Part shown: positions 43,378 through 54,467 of the stretch, piece by piece
Layout: every line of letters starts with the position of its first letter
How positions within the stretch are numbered: position 1 is the first letter of the stretch
Source of the DNA: an uncultured Alistipes sp.
Lineage (GTDB): Bacteria > Bacteroidota > Bacteroidia > Bacteroidales > Rikenellaceae
Reading direction: 5' to 3'
DNA length: 64,000 bases
Assembly (NCBI GenBank): GCA_947629705.1
Contig: CANREN010000001.1
Span: 1-64,000 of the forward strand
Made by a program: the position numbers and the translations under genes
The notes under the pieces: model-generated
What the model was told of the DNA's origin: nothing
Database searches by the model: none
Seen by the model: only the letters and a program-made list of their open reading frames with translations

Positions 43378-44460
43378 ATGGATTCGAAAAAGATACGGGA
43401 GACGTTGGCCCGACTGACGGAGGCGGTCGACGGTTGGAAGGAGGACGAAACGGTCGGGACGCTCGAACGCGATTGGGCGCTCGAAAAACTGCGTTCGCTC
43501 TATGAAGCGATCCGTTTTGCCGATCTGTCCGAAGCGGCGAAGCCGGTTCCGGCGCCTGCCGAGACCGAGAAAACGGACGGAACGGAAACGCCCGCCGAAG
43601 ATACGGCGGTTGAGAACGCAGGGTTGGATTTGAGCGGGATGCTGGCGCTCGAACCGGAAGCTGCCTCTGAACAGGGCGCTGTCTCCGAGCCCGAGCCTGC
43701 TCCTGCGTCTGAACCGGAACCCGAACCCAAATCGGTGTTTGAACCGGAACCCGTGCCAACTTCTGTACCGGAACCGGAAATAACTCTTGCCCCCGAACCT
43801 GCGGAACCGGTTGTTCCACAATCGGAAGCCATGGCTCATAAGACGACGTTGTTCGGGCCGGAAGAGGAAGACGATGCAATGCGTCATCGTCGGAAACAAC
43901 GGGTCATCATGTCGCTTTACGGCGAGGAGGCGGGCGTGCGATTCGATTCGGAAAGCGCTCCTGCTGCCCGTCCTGTACGCACCGACAGAGGGGGACGGGC
44001 CGATGCCGAAAAGAAAGATACGGTTACGTTCGAGGAGATTTCGGTCGAGACGGTCGCAAGCGACGATCCGATGCCGGTCTCCGGTTTCCAGTCGACCGAT
44101 ATTCCGGCCGATCGCGAGACTTCGCCTGCGTCCGTCGGCAATGTTTTGGGCGAAGTTATCAACCACGATGTGAAGACGTTGGCCGACACGATCGAACCGC
44201 CGCGCGATGTCGCTACGGACTTGCGGCGCAAGGCGCCGGTTTACGATTTGCGGCAGGCGATCGGAATCAATGACCGGTTTTTGTTGATTCGGGATTTGTT
44301 CGGCGGCGACAGCGAGGCTTGCGATACGCTGATGCAAAAGCTGAATACTTTTGAAAATCTGGATGATTGCGTGATTTATCTCACCGAAAACTATGCGTGG
44401 AACGCCAACTCCGACAGCGTGAGGCTGCTCATGGAATTGTTAGAACGAAAATTCGCTTGA
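43378..44460 (+). CDS. conserved acidic protein with Pro/Glu-repeat linker
   Basis: The 360-residue protein has three parts. The N terminus (MDSKKIRETLARLTEAV...) is helical. The middle, about residues 60-150, is a Pro-Glu-rich linker (PEPAPASEPEPEPKSVFEPEPV). The C-terminal 75 residues form a well-structured helical domain (VYDLRQAIGINDRFLLIRDLFGGDSEACDTLMQKLN...LLMELLERKFA). I recall similar C-terminal domains in other Bacteroidales proteins next to rsmI, but no function is known. No signal peptide. Its stop overlaps the rsmI start by one base. Confidence 0.7.
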   Translation: MDSKKIRETLARLTEAVDGWKEDETVGTLERDWALEKLRSLYEAIRFADLSEAAKPVPAPAETEKTDGTETPAEDTAVENAGLDLSGMLALEPEAASEQGAVSEPEPAPASEPEPEPKSVFEPEPVPTSVPEPEITLAPEPAEPVVPQSEAMAHKTTLFGPEEEDDAMRHRRKQRVIMSLYGEEAGVRFDSESAPAARPVRTDRGGRADAEKKDTVTFEEISVETVASDDPMPVSGFQSTDIPADRETSPASVGNVLGEVINHDVKTLADTIEPPRDVATDLRRKAPVYDLRQAIGINDRFLLIRDLFGGDSEACDTLMQKLNTFENLDDCVIYLTENYAWNANSDSVRLLMELLERKFA

Positions 44461-45191
44461 TGTCGAGGGCCAAACTCTATATCGTACCTACACCGATAGG
44501 TAATCTGGACGATATTACCTTGCGGGCAATCAACGTCTTAAAAGAGGCCGACTTCCTCTTGGCCGAGGATACGCGGACATCGTCCGTGCTGTTGAATCAT
44601 CTCGGTATCGAAAAACGACTGCAATCGTACCACAAATTTAACGAACACGCCGTCGTGCAGGCGGTAGCCGCGACGATCGCGGCGGGGCGCAGCGCGGCAC
44701 TCGTTTCGGATGCCGGTACGCCCGGAATCTCCGACCCCGGGTTCCTGCTGGTGCGGACGTGCCTCGAAGCAGGTATCGAGGTCGAGACCCTGCCCGGCGC
44801 TACGGCGCTGGTTCCGGCTTTGGTGCAGAGCGGATTTCCGTGCGACCGTTTCTGTTTCGAGGGCTTTCTTCCCCAGAAGAAGGGGCGGAACAAGCACCTG
44901 CAAGCGTTGGCTGACGAGGGGCGCACGATGATTTTTTACGAATCGCCTTATCGCGTGGTGCGTTGTCTCGAACAGTTCGCCGAGGTATTCGGGCCGGAAC
45001 GGCCGATTGCGGTCTCGCGCGAACTGACTAAAAAATTCGAAGAGACGGTGCGCGGAACGATTGCCGAGGTGCTGGCCCATTTCCGCGAGCATCCTCCGAA
45101 GGGGGAGTTCGTTTTGGTCGTTGCCGGAAAGCCCAAGGCGGGGCGTGAAGAGACGGATCGATCGGTGCATGAAGCGATTGAAGAAGATTGA
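44460..45191 (+). CDS. rsmI: 16S rRNA (cytidine1402-2'-O)-methyltransferase RsmI
   Basis: The 243-residue tetrapyrrole-methylase-fold protein has LYIVPTPIGNLDDITLRAINVLKEADFLLAEDTRTS, HKFNEHAV, VSDAGTPGISDPGFLLVR, PGATALVPALVQSGFP and RTMIFYESPYRV. RsmI 2'-O-methylates C1402 in the ribosomal P site. I start at the ATG at 44460 that overlaps the upstream stop; the track's earlier start is a shadow. Confidence 0.95.
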   Translation: MSRAKLYIVPTPIGNLDDITLRAINVLKEADFLLAEDTRTSSVLLNHLGIEKRLQSYHKFNEHAVVQAVAATIAAGRSAALVSDAGTPGISDPGFLLVRTCLEAGIEVETLPGATALVPALVQSGFPCDRFCFEGFLPQKKGRNKHLQALADEGRTMIFYESPYRVVRCLEQFAEVFGPERPIAVSRELTKKFEETVRGTIAEVLAHFREHPPKGEFVLVVAGKPKAGREETDRSVHEAIEED

Positions 45192-45195
45192 TATT

Positions 45196-46569
45196 ATGGA
45201 TATGAATATGAATGGAACGGATGGAATGAAGCGGCAGCGGTTCGCCTCTCTGCGCACTTTTCTGAAAGGGCGCTTCGATTTGGATGAGGATACCGCGTCG
45301 CGCGATGAAGTGGTTGCGGCTATTTCGAAAGGCGTGGAGTTTCGGGGCGTCAACCTGTGGGTGTTGATTTTCGCGACCATGATCGCTTCATTGGGTTTGA
45401 ACGTCAATTCGCCCGCGGTCATCATCGGCGCCATGTTGATCTCGCCCATCATGGGGCCCATCATGGGGATCGGCCTTTCGCTGGGTATCAACGATTTCGA
45501 ATTGCTGAAGAAATCGCTGCGCAATTTCTCGCTCATGTTTATCGTGGCCATCGTTACGTCGACGGTCTACTTCCTCATCTCCCCGCTTTCGTCGAACAGC
45601 AGCGAATTGCTGGCCCGTACCGCACCGACCACCTACGACGTGCTGATCGCTTTGTTCGGCGGTTTGGCCGGCATCGTCGCGCAAACGCGCACGGATCGGA
45701 ATTCGACGGTCATCCCGGGCGTAGCCATCGCGACGGCCCTCATCCCGCCGCTCTGTACGGCAGGTTTCGGGATCGCGACCGGACAGCTGCGGTTTTTCAT
45801 CGGGGCGTTCTACCTCTTTTTCATCAACTCGGTATTCATTGCGCTGGCCACTTATCTGATGGTTCGCTTCCTCCGTTATGAAAAAAAGGTTTTTATCGAC
45901 AAGGAGCGCGAACGCAACGTGAAGCATTCGATGTTGATCATCACGTTGCTGACCTTTATTCCGAGCGTCTTCATCGGCTTCCGCATGGTGCGGGTAACGG
46001 TGTTCGAAGCGATGGCCGACAAATACGTCGCGCAGGTTTTTGCTTTTCCGCATACGCGGGTAGTGGAGTGCGAGAAATCATATAAGACGCGTCATCGCCC
46101 GTCGCAGATCGAACTGTTGCTGGTCGGCGAGCCGCTCGACGACGCCGTCATCGAAAATGCACGGATGCAGCTGGCGGGCTACGGGCTGGAACGCACCGAT
46201 CTGATCGTCCGTCAGGCGAACAAGTCGGATGCGCTGGATGTCGCCTCCTTGCAGGAGAGTTACACGGATTTGCTGGCGGAGAAGAACCGGCGGATCGAAG
46301 AGATGCAATCCCGTCTCGAACGCTATCAGGCAACGGATGTCGAAGTCGATGACATTTCGCGCGAGATGGGGGCCATTCTCCCGAATATCGCCGCCGTTTC
46401 GCTTACGAAAGGGGTAACGTTCGACAACACGGGAACGCCTCGGGATACGACGTTGATCTGTGTGGTAACGCCGGCGGATTCGCTGCACCCAGTCGATCGC
46501 TATACGCTGGAGCGCTGGCTGCGCATCCGTACCAAAATCGACGGTGTGCAGATATTTATCAGGCCTTGA
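45196..46569 (+). CDS. DUF389-family membrane protein
   Basis: The 457-residue protein has the DUF389 core: LNVNSPAVIIGAMLISPIMGPIMGIGLSLG, GLAGIVAQTR, VIPGVAIATALIPPLCTAGFGIA, in about six membrane helices between residues 50 and 275. A soluble C-terminal domain with a short coiled coil (about 345-385) follows. The function is unknown; it lies four bases after rsmI and is probably cotranscribed. Confidence 0.87.
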   Translation: MDMNMNGTDGMKRQRFASLRTFLKGRFDLDEDTASRDEVVAAISKGVEFRGVNLWVLIFATMIASLGLNVNSPAVIIGAMLISPIMGPIMGIGLSLGINDFELLKKSLRNFSLMFIVAIVTSTVYFLISPLSSNSSELLARTAPTTYDVLIALFGGLAGIVAQTRTDRNSTVIPGVAIATALIPPLCTAGFGIATGQLRFFIGAFYLFFINSVFIALATYLMVRFLRYEKKVFIDKERERNVKHSMLIITLLTFIPSVFIGFRMVRVTVFEAMADKYVAQVFAFPHTRVVECEKSYKTRHRPSQIELLLVGEPLDDAVIENARMQLAGYGLERTDLIVRQANKSDALDVASLQESYTDLLAEKNRRIEEMQSRLERYQATDVEVDDISREMGAILPNIAAVSLTKGVTFDNTGTPRDTTLICVVTPADSLHPVDRYTLERWLRIRTKIDGVQIFIRP

Positions 46570-46704
46570 ATTTCATGAAGTTGGGAGCTTGATAGAATGT
46601 ATGGATGCAGATAAAACGCACAGCTTAATAAAACACAGAATACTACGACGGTGAAATTCTCTTGTGGAGGAGACCGCATCGTCGATAAAGTGCAAAACGG
46701 TTGC

Positions 46705-47715
46705 ATGATTGTTAAGATCGTTGTGTTGAATTGGAATGGAGCCAGGTACCTGCGTCGCTTTTTGCCGAGCGTCGAGGAAGCGGCTCCCGAGGGGGTGGAG
46801 GTCGTCGTTGCCGACAACGGTTCGACGGACGATTCTTTGGCGGTGCTCGCTCGTGATTTCCCGACGGTCGGGGTGTTGCGTCTGGATAAGAATTACGGCT
46901 TTGCCGGCGGCTACAATCGGGCGTTGGCCCGGTTGGAAGCCGATTGTTTCGTGCTGCTCAATTCGGATGTCGAGACGCCGGCCGGGTGGTTGGAGCCGTT
47001 GATCGCCGACATGGAAAACGATCCCGATGTGGCGGCCGTGGCGCCCAAATTGCGGGCCCTGACAGCTCCCGGGATGTTCGAATATGCGGGGGCCGCAGGC
47101 GGGTATGTCGATTATTTGGGGTATCCGTTCTGTCGGGGGCGTATTTTGCGGACGACGGAGGTCGATCGCGGCCAGTACGACGATGCCCGCGATGTCTTTT
47201 GGGTCAGCGGTGCGGCGTTTTGCTGTCGGGCGGAGGTGTTTCGGAAGCTCGGCGGTTTCGATGACCGCTTTTTCGCCCATATGGAGGAGATCGACCTGTG
47301 CTGGCGTATGCAGTTGGCCGGTTATCGGGTGCGGATCGTGCCGCAAAGCACGGTCTATCATTTAGGCGGAGGAACGCTCACGGCCGATTCGCCGCAAAAG
47401 ATCTATTTCAATCATCGCAACAATTTGGCGATGCTGCTCAAATGCGCTTCGCCCCTGCAGCGGGCGTGGGTCGTCGTGCTGCGGCCGGTATTGGATTTCG
47501 TGGCGGCCTGTTCCTATTTGGCCCAGGGGCAATGCCGGAGTTTTTGTGCCGTGTTCCGTGCGTACCGCGATTTTCTGCGTTGGCACGGCGACCTGAACCG
47601 CCAGCGGCGCGAAATCCGTCGGACGGCCGTGCGGAAGCAGGTATCCTCTCTTTATCGCGGTTCGATTTTGATGCGTTATCTCTTCGGTCGGCATACATTC
47701 GGACGAATGATGTAA
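46705..47715 (+). CDS. family 2 glycosyltransferase
   Basis: The 336-residue GT2 enzyme starts KIVVLNWNGARYLRRFLPSV and has VVVADNGSTDDSL, LDKNYGFAGGYNRAL, the DxD-like LLNSDVETPAGWLEPLI, WVSGAAFCCRAEVFRKLGGFDDRFFAHMEEIDLCWRMQLAGY, and a C-terminal amphipathic/hydrophobic region (about 255-290). It resembles rhamnosyltransferase-like GT2 proteins that build surface glycans. No other glycan genes are beside it. ATG at 46705 chosen since MIVKIVVLNWNG begins the domain. Confidence 0.9.
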   Translation: MIVKIVVLNWNGARYLRRFLPSVEEAAPEGVEVVVADNGSTDDSLAVLARDFPTVGVLRLDKNYGFAGGYNRALARLEADCFVLLNSDVETPAGWLEPLIADMENDPDVAAVAPKLRALTAPGMFEYAGAAGGYVDYLGYPFCRGRILRTTEVDRGQYDDARDVFWVSGAAFCCRAEVFRKLGGFDDRFFAHMEEIDLCWRMQLAGYRVRIVPQSTVYHLGGGTLTADSPQKIYFNHRNNLAMLLKCASPLQRAWVVVLRPVLDFVAACSYLAQGQCRSFCAVFRAYRDFLRWHGDLNRQRREIRRTAVRKQVSSLYRGSILMRYLFGRHTFGRMM

Positions 47716-47729
47716 AAAAAGGTCCGGAA

Positions 47730-47761
47730 TTTGGGCCGTGTCGAAAAAATGCTTACTTTTG
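47730..47761 (+). promoter_or_regulatory. promoter of guaB
   Basis: TTTG (47730-47733), 20 bases, TACTTTTG (47754-47761), 24 bases before the guaB ATG. Confidence 0.7.
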
Positions 47762-47785
47762 CGGGCAACAAATACCCCGTTCATT

Positions 47786-49264
47786 ATGTCGTTTGTCAAC
47801 GAAAGGGTACTGCCCGAAGGTCTCACCTTCGACGACGTGCTGCTCGTACCCGCTTATTCGGAAGTGTTGCCGCGAGAGGTCTGTGTCGAGACCCGTTTTT
47901 CGCGTAATATCCGGCTCAATATCCCCATTGTGTCCGCTGCGATGGACACCGTAACCGAGGCTCCGATGGCCATTGCGCTCGCTCGTCAGGGCGGAATCGG
48001 CGTCATCCACAAGAACATGACCATCGAGGAGCAGGCTGCGCAGGTGCGCCGGGTGAAGCGTGCCGAAAACGGCATGATTTACGATCCCGTAACCATCTCC
48101 GAACAGCACACGGTGGGCGATGCGCTCCAGCTGATGCACGAAAACAAAATCGGCGGCATTCCTGTCGTCGATGCGGATCGGCGGTTGGCGGGCATCGTTA
48201 CGAATCGCGACTTGCGGTTTCAGACCGATATGTCGCGGCGGATCGCCGAAGTGATGACCCCCGGCAGCCGCCTGGTAACGACGCACAGCACCGAGTTGGA
48301 CAATGTCAAAGCCGTGCTGCTCAACAACAAGATCGAAAAATTGCCGGTCGTCGATGAAGAGGGGCGGTTAGTCGGACTGGTTACCTATAAGGATATTACG
48401 AAAGTGCAGGATCACCCGAATGCCTGCAAGGATGAAAAGGGCCGTCTGCGTGTGGCGGCCGGTGTCGGGATCACACCGGACATGATGCTGCGCGTGAAGG
48501 CGTTGGTCGATGAAGCCGTCGATGCGGTCGTGCTCGATTCGGCGCACGGCCATTCGGCCAATATCGTGCGGGCGCTGCGCGAAATCAAGGCCGCCTATCC
48601 GCAGCTCGATGTCGTGGTGGGCAATATCGCTACGGCCGAAGCCGCCCGCTTTTTGATCGACAACGGCGCCGATGGCGTGAAGGTCGGGATCGGCCCCGGG
48701 TCGATCTGTACGACGCGCGTGATTGCCGGCGTCGGCGTGCCGCAGCTTTCGGCTATCTATGCCGCCGCGGCCGAAGCCCGCAAATCGGGCGTTCCGGTGA
48801 TTGCCGACGGCGGTTTGCGCTACTCGGGCGATATCGTCAAGGCATTGGCGGCTGGCGGCGATTGCGTGATGATCGGTTCGATGTTCGCCGGAACGGAAGA
48901 GGCCCCGGGCGAGACGATTATCTACAACGGCCGTAAGTTCAAATCCTATCGCGGAATGGGTTCCATCGACGCCATGAAGGCGGGTTCGGCCGACCGTTAT
49001 TTCCAGAAGGGCTGCGAAAGCAATATCAACAAGCTCGTGCCGGAGGGCATCGTCGCCCGTGTGCCGTTCAAGGGATCGTTGAGCGAAACGGTCTATCAGT
49101 TGATCGGCGGCATCCGTTCGGGCATGGGTTATTGCGGCGCTCCGAATATCGCGGCATTGCAGCAGGCGAAGTTCATCCGGATCACCTCCAACGGCGTGAT
49201 CGAGAATCATCCGCATGACGTAACCATCACGAGCGAAGCCCCGAATTATTCGAGCGAGCGGTAG
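47786..49264 (+). CDS. guaB: IMP dehydrogenase
   Basis: GuaB oxidises IMP to XMP, the committed step to GMP. The 492-residue protein has [20 protein letters not shown], two CBS domains (about residues 95-205: [18 protein letters not shown] and [19 protein letters not shown]), the catalytic Cys loop [17 protein letters not shown], the [16 protein letters not shown] segment and the flap region [10 protein letters not shown]. guaA follows 91 bases later in the same direction. Confidence 0.97.
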   Translation: MSFVNERVLPEGLTFDDVLLVPAYSEVLPREVCVETRFSRNIRLNIPIVSAAMDTVTEAPMAIALARQGGIGVIHKNMTIEEQAAQVRRVKRAENGMIYDPVTISEQHTVGDALQLMHENKIGGIPVVDADRRLAGIVTNRDLRFQTDMSRRIAEVMTPGSRLVTTHSTELDNVKAVLLNNKIEKLPVVDEEGRLVGLVTYKDITKVQDHPNACKDEKGRLRVAAGVGITPDMMLRVKALVDEAVDAVVLDSAHGHSANIVRALREIKAAYPQLDVVVGNIATAEAARFLIDNGADGVKVGIGPGSICTTRVIAGVGVPQLSAIYAAAAEARKSGVPVIADGGLRYSGDIVKALAAGGDCVMIGSMFAGTEEAPGETIIYNGRKFKSYRGMGSIDAMKAGSADRYFQKGCESNINKLVPEGIVARVPFKGSLSETVYQLIGGIRSGMGYCGAPNIAALQQAKFIRITSNGVIENHPHDVTITSEAPNYSSER

Positions 49265-49355
49265 GCGATGAAACAGCAGATACTGAAATCCGAAGGGTGA
49301 TCGCCGGCGTGCTGTTCGTCGCCCATAACCTGAAAAATAAGTAACCTACACATAC

Positions 49356-50885
49356 ATGCAGGAAAAAATTCTGATTCTCGATTTCGGTTCCCAATATACG
49401 CAGCTCATCGCTCGCCGTGTGCGTGAATTGAACGTCTATTGCGAAATCCATCCGTTTCATAGAATTCCGACGCCGGACGATACGGTGCGGGGCGTGATCT
49501 TGTCGGGAAGCCCCTGTTCGGTGCGCGATGCCGATGCTCCGAAGCCCGATTTGTCGGCTATCAAGGGACGGTTGCCGTTGTTGGGCGTGTGTTACGGCGC
49601 CCAGTTGCTCGCTGCGGTTTACGGCGGCGAGGTGAAGCCCGCTCCGAGCCGCGAATACGGCCGTGCGATGCTGACGGTGGGTGATCCCGAAGATGCGTTG
49701 ATGCAGGGGCTGCCGCGGACGACGCAGGTGTGGATGTCTCACGGCGATACGATCACCGGCGTACCGGCGGGCTATCGGTTGATTGCCGACACGGAAGATG
49801 TTCGCGTGGCGGCGTTCCATATCGAGGGGGAGCCGACGTGGGGCATCCAGTTCCACCCGGAGGTCTACCATTCGACCGACGGTACGCAGCTGCTGCGGAA
49901 TTTCGTGGTCGGCATCTGCGGGTGTTCGCAGTCGTGGACCTCGGAGAGTTTCGTGGAGAATACCGTGCGCGAATTGCAGTCGAAGATCGGCGGCGACAAG
50001 GTCGTGCTCGGTTTGTCGGGCGGGGTCGATTCGTCGGTTGCAGCCGTGCTGCTGCACAAGGCCGTCGGACGTAATCTCTATTGCATCTTCGTCGATTCGG
50101 GGCTGCTCCGAAAGAACGAATTCGAGGAGGTGCTCGCTTCGTATAAAGACATGGGGCTGAACGTCAAGGGCGTTAAGGCAGGTGCCAGGTTCCTCGGCGA
50201 TCTGGCAGGCGTTGCCGATCCCGAAAAGAAGCGCAAAATCATCGGCCGTGATTTCGTGGAGGTCTTCAACGAAGAGGCGCAGCGAATCGAGGATGTGCGG
50301 TGGCTGGCACAGGGGACGATTTATCCCGATGTCATCGAATCGACCTCGGTGAACGGCCCGTCGGCGACCATCAAATCGCATCACAACGTGGGGGGGCTTC
50401 CCGAAAAGATGCACTTGAAGATCGTCGAACCGCTGCGTCTGCTTTTCAAGGACGAGGTGCGCCGCGTCGGACGGTCGCTCGGCATCTCCGAACAGCTCAT
50501 CGGACGGCATCCGTTCCCGGGCCCCGGACTCGCTATCCGGATATTGGGAGACATTACGCCCGAGAAAGTTGACATTCTGCAGCAGGTGGATAAAATTTAT
50601 ATCGATTCGCTGCGCAAGGCCGGACTGTACGATCGGGTTTGGCAGGCGGGGGCGATTCTGCTGCCCGTGCGGAGCGTCGGGGTGATGGGCGACGAGCGGA
50701 CGTATGAAAATTGCGTCGCTTTGCGTGCGGTAACCTCGACCGACGGAATGACGGCTGATTGGGTGCATTTGCCCTACGAGTTTCTGGCCGACGTTTCGAA
50801 CGAAATCATCAACAAGGTGCGCGGGGTCAACCGCGTAGTTTACGATATTTCGTCGAAACCGCCAGCCACCATCGAGTGGGAGTAG
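49356..50885 (+). CDS. guaA: GMP synthase (glutamine-hydrolysing)
   Basis: GuaA amidates XMP to GMP. The 509-residue protein has the class I glutamine amidotransferase domain ([16 protein letters not shown] with the catalytic Cys; [10 protein letters not shown] with His/Glu), then the ATP pyrophosphatase loop [20 protein letters not shown], and the C-terminal dimerisation domain ending [11 protein letters not shown]. Its stop codon lies inside an inverted repeat at the border of the AT-rich island. Confidence 0.97.
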   Translation: MQEKILILDFGSQYTQLIARRVRELNVYCEIHPFHRIPTPDDTVRGVILSGSPCSVRDADAPKPDLSAIKGRLPLLGVCYGAQLLAAVYGGEVKPAPSREYGRAMLTVGDPEDALMQGLPRTTQVWMSHGDTITGVPAGYRLIADTEDVRVAAFHIEGEPTWGIQFHPEVYHSTDGTQLLRNFVVGICGCSQSWTSESFVENTVRELQSKIGGDKVVLGLSGGVDSSVAAVLLHKAVGRNLYCIFVDSGLLRKNEFEEVLASYKDMGLNVKGVKAGARFLGDLAGVADPEKKRKIIGRDFVEVFNEEAQRIEDVRWLAQGTIYPDVIESTSVNGPSATIKSHHNVGGLPEKMHLKIVEPLRLLFKDEVRRVGRSLGISEQLIGRHPFPGPGLAIRILGDITPEKVDILQQVDKIYIDSLRKAGLYDRVWQAGAILLPVRSVGVMGDERTYENCVALRAVTSTDGMTADWVHLPYEFLADVSNEIINKVRGVNRVVYDISSKPPATIEWE

Positions 50886-50919
50886 CTTATTGCTATTAAG
50901 ATCAAGTCGTTAAGCTACT
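50881..50919. repeat. inverted repeat at the guaA/island junction
   Basis: AGTAGCTTA (50881-50889) and TAAGCTACT (50911-50919) are perfect 9-base arms with a 21-base loop. The left arm includes the guaA stop codon and the right is followed by CTTTGTT. It could act as a weak guaA terminator or mark the insertion site of the island. Confidence 0.55.
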
Positions 50920-50993
50920 CTTTGTTAGTTCGCTGATTGAATTTTAAATTTCCATCGGATAGCATGACTCCTTTCCTCGAAAGAAAGGTTGCA

Positions 50994-51010
50994 ATCCATA
51001 TTGTATGGAT
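50994..51010. promoter_or_regulatory. dyad operator-like site upstream of the methyltransferase
   Basis: ATCCAT-ATTGT-ATGGAT is a 17-base dyad. It overlaps the expected -33 region (TTGT at 51001-51004), so a bound protein could block the promoter. A second small dyad (CCTTTC-N7-GAAAGG, 50970-50988) lies just before it. Confidence 0.5.
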
Positions 51011-51031
51011 GTAATCTTTATTGTATTTTTG
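51001..51031 (+). promoter_or_regulatory. promoter of the methyltransferase gene, -7 box 4 bases before the ATG
   Basis: TTGT (51001-51004) and TATTTTTG (51024-51031) are 19 bases apart. The -7 box ends four bases before the ATG at 51036, which predicts a leaderless mRNA. Confidence 0.5.
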
Positions 51032-51035
51032 TAAA

Positions 51036-51932
51036 ATGAAAGCCAGCGTTCCACATATTGTGCAATACCAAGGCTCTAAAAGAAAATTAGCTCCCAAGAT
51101 ATTGCCTTTTTTACCTATTCGTTTTGGACGATTGATTGAGCCATTTGCCGGAATGGCAGCTATGTCTATCGCTGTTGCCAAAGAACATAGAAGCGAAAGA
51201 TTTGTCATTAACGATTTAAATGAGCCTCTTGTTGGGATTTTAAGAGAAGCGGTCAACAATCCAGAGCATATCATTAGTGCCTACACCGCTATATGGAACG
51301 AACAGTTCGATTATGAATCAGGCTCCGAAGCTCATTATTATCATATCAGAAATTGTTTTAATAGAGGAGATAAGAATCCCGCACTGATGTTATACATATT
51401 GGCACGATGCGTCAAAGGTGCTGTACGTTATAGTGCAAATGGTCAATTCAATCAATCTCCAGACAAAAGAAGAAATGGAACGAATCCGATAACTTTGAAA
51501 AAAAATATATATGGTGTCTCGCAAATATTAAAAGGCAAAAGCAACTTTTATTCATGCGACTATAGAGAAATTCTCGAAATGGCGCGCCCAGGAGACATTG
51601 TATACATGGATCCTCCTTATCAGGGGGTTTGTACGAGTCGAGACTCTCGTTATTTATCTGGAATAAATTTCAAAGAATTTGTTGATTCTTTAAATCGACT
51701 TAATTCCAGAAATATTGATTATATAATAAGTTATGACGGTTTTTGCGGAAACAAGGAATATGGGGAAGATTTGCCCGAAGATTTGGGATTAAAAAAACTT
51801 TATCTTGATGCCGGACTTTCCACACAATCTCTTTTTAATGGAAAAAAACTCGTTACAAAAGAATCTTTGTATATAAGTCATAACTTGAATAAACGCAGGG
51901 AAGCAAGTCAGCCAGTATTACCGTTATTTTAA
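51036..51932 (+). CDS. DNA adenine methyltransferase (D12 class, Dam-like) of a type II R-M system
   Basis: The 298-residue protein is a D12-class N6-adenine methyltransferase: motif X KxxGSKRKLAPKIL (here YQGSKRKLAPKI), motif I LIEPFAGMAAMSIAVA for AdoMet binding, and the catalytic motif IV VYMDPPYQGV. It would methylate adenine in a target site that cannot be read from sequence. I start at the ATG at 51036 because the track's TTG lies inside the -7 box. The gene is AT-rich (one 60-base line I counted, 51061-51120, is 35% G+C) unlike guaA and eno beside it. This is a strong sign of transfer. An HNH gene follows 11 bases later. Confidence 0.9.
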   Translation: MKASVPHIVQYQGSKRKLAPKILPFLPIRFGRLIEPFAGMAAMSIAVAKEHRSERFVINDLNEPLVGILREAVNNPEHIISAYTAIWNEQFDYESGSEAHYYHIRNCFNRGDKNPALMLYILARCVKGAVRYSANGQFNQSPDKRRNGTNPITLKKNIYGVSQILKGKSNFYSCDYREILEMARPGDIVYMDPPYQGVCTSRDSRYLSGINFKEFVDSLNRLNSRNIDYIISYDGFCGNKEYGEDLPEDLGLKKLYLDAGLSTQSLFNGKKLVTKESLYISHNLNKRREASQPVLPLF

Positions 51933-51943
51933 GATAAATTGTC

Positions 51944-52666
51944 ATGTGTAAATTACCTAAAGAGTTTATTGAAAAATTAAAATCGGTTACCGCAAAACGT
52001 CCTGCTACAATTATCAATCATATACTTTTACACGGAAAAATCACCTCGGAAGAGATTAAAGATATTTATGGATATAATCATCCCCCAAGAGCAATAAGGG
52101 ATGTGAGAGAGCAAGGTATACCTATCGAAACCTTTCGGGTTAAAGATCATATGGGTCGCAACATCGCAGCCTATAGGTTCGGTGATCCTCATGATGTTGA
52201 AACGAAAGCCTCCAAGGTTAATGGCAGAACAGCACTGACCAAGGCGCTTAAAAACGCCTTGGTTGAAAAATATGGATCCAAGTGTTTTATATACCAACAA
52301 GAGTTAGATGCGTCATTGCTTCAAATAGACCATCGTGTTCCTTATGAAATAGCTGGAGATAATTCATCGGAGATAGAATCCTACATGTTATTATCTCCAT
52401 CAGCCAATAGAGCAAAATCTTGGACTTGTGAGCATTGCAAAAATTGGATTATTAAGAATGCAGAATTTTGTATTCATTGTTTTTGGTGCCATCCGGAGAA
52501 CTACAGTCATATTGCAGGTAATGAAGAACGCAGAATTGTCTTGACATTTACCGGAGATGAGATCGATGATTATAATCGACTAATCCATCAAGTTGGTTTA
52601 GATGAAGCAGAGATAACAATAAAGAATCTTATTCACAATAATTTAAAAGATATAATTTCAGATTAA
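51944..52666 (+). CDS. HNH-type restriction endonuclease, partner of the upstream methyltransferase
   Basis: The 240-residue protein has an N-terminal helical part (about 1-90, resembling a winged-helix DNA-binding region) and then an HNH-like nuclease core: LLQIDHRVPYEIAGDN, LSPSANRAKSWTCEHCKNW, with Cys pairs CEHC and CIHCFWC. Pairing with a D12 methyltransferase 11 bases upstream marks it as the endonuclease of a type II system. An oddity: the first Cys pair found in many HNH proteins reads CFIY here, so one Cys is missing. Base composition is AT-rich like the methyltransferase. Confidence 0.82.
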   Translation: MCKLPKEFIEKLKSVTAKRPATIINHILLHGKITSEEIKDIYGYNHPPRAIRDVREQGIPIETFRVKDHMGRNIAAYRFGDPHDVETKASKVNGRTALTKALKNALVEKYGSKCFIYQQELDASLLQIDHRVPYEIAGDNSSEIESYMLLSPSANRAKSWTCEHCKNWIIKNAEFCIHCFWCHPENYSHIAGNEERRIVLTFTGDEIDDYNRLIHQVGLDEAEITIKNLIHNNLKDIISD

Positions 52667-52675
52667 TTCATTTCA

Positions 52676-52692
52676 ATGCCGATGATCGGCAT
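52676..52692 (+). terminator. palindromic hairpin after the HNH gene
   Basis: ATGCCGAT-G-ATCGGCAT is followed by CCCGCTTTTATT. It may terminate the restriction-modification operon and marks its right border. Confidence 0.5.
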
Positions 52693-52743
52693 CCCGCTTT
52701 TATTCGCTTGCGAGCGCGCGCGATTGCAACTCTCCGCACGCTA

Positions 52744-52786
52744 AAAAACAGCCCCGAACCGTCCAACGGCTCGGGGCTGTTCGCAT
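52744..52786 (-). terminator. intrinsic terminator of eno
   Basis: Minus strand: AACAGCCCCGAGCCGT pairs with ACGGTTCGGGGCTGTT, followed by a T-run (TTTTTTAGCG). Confidence 0.9.
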
Positions 52787-52834
52787 GAAGAAACTTTTCT
52801 TAATCGGAGCAAATTCCGTTCGGGTGTCCGTATG

Positions 52835-54464
<1,630 letters not shown>

Positions 54465-54467
54465 CAG

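Noticed and set aside
49227-50768. 513-residue minus-strand ORF
   Set aside because: Antisense to guaA; no family features.
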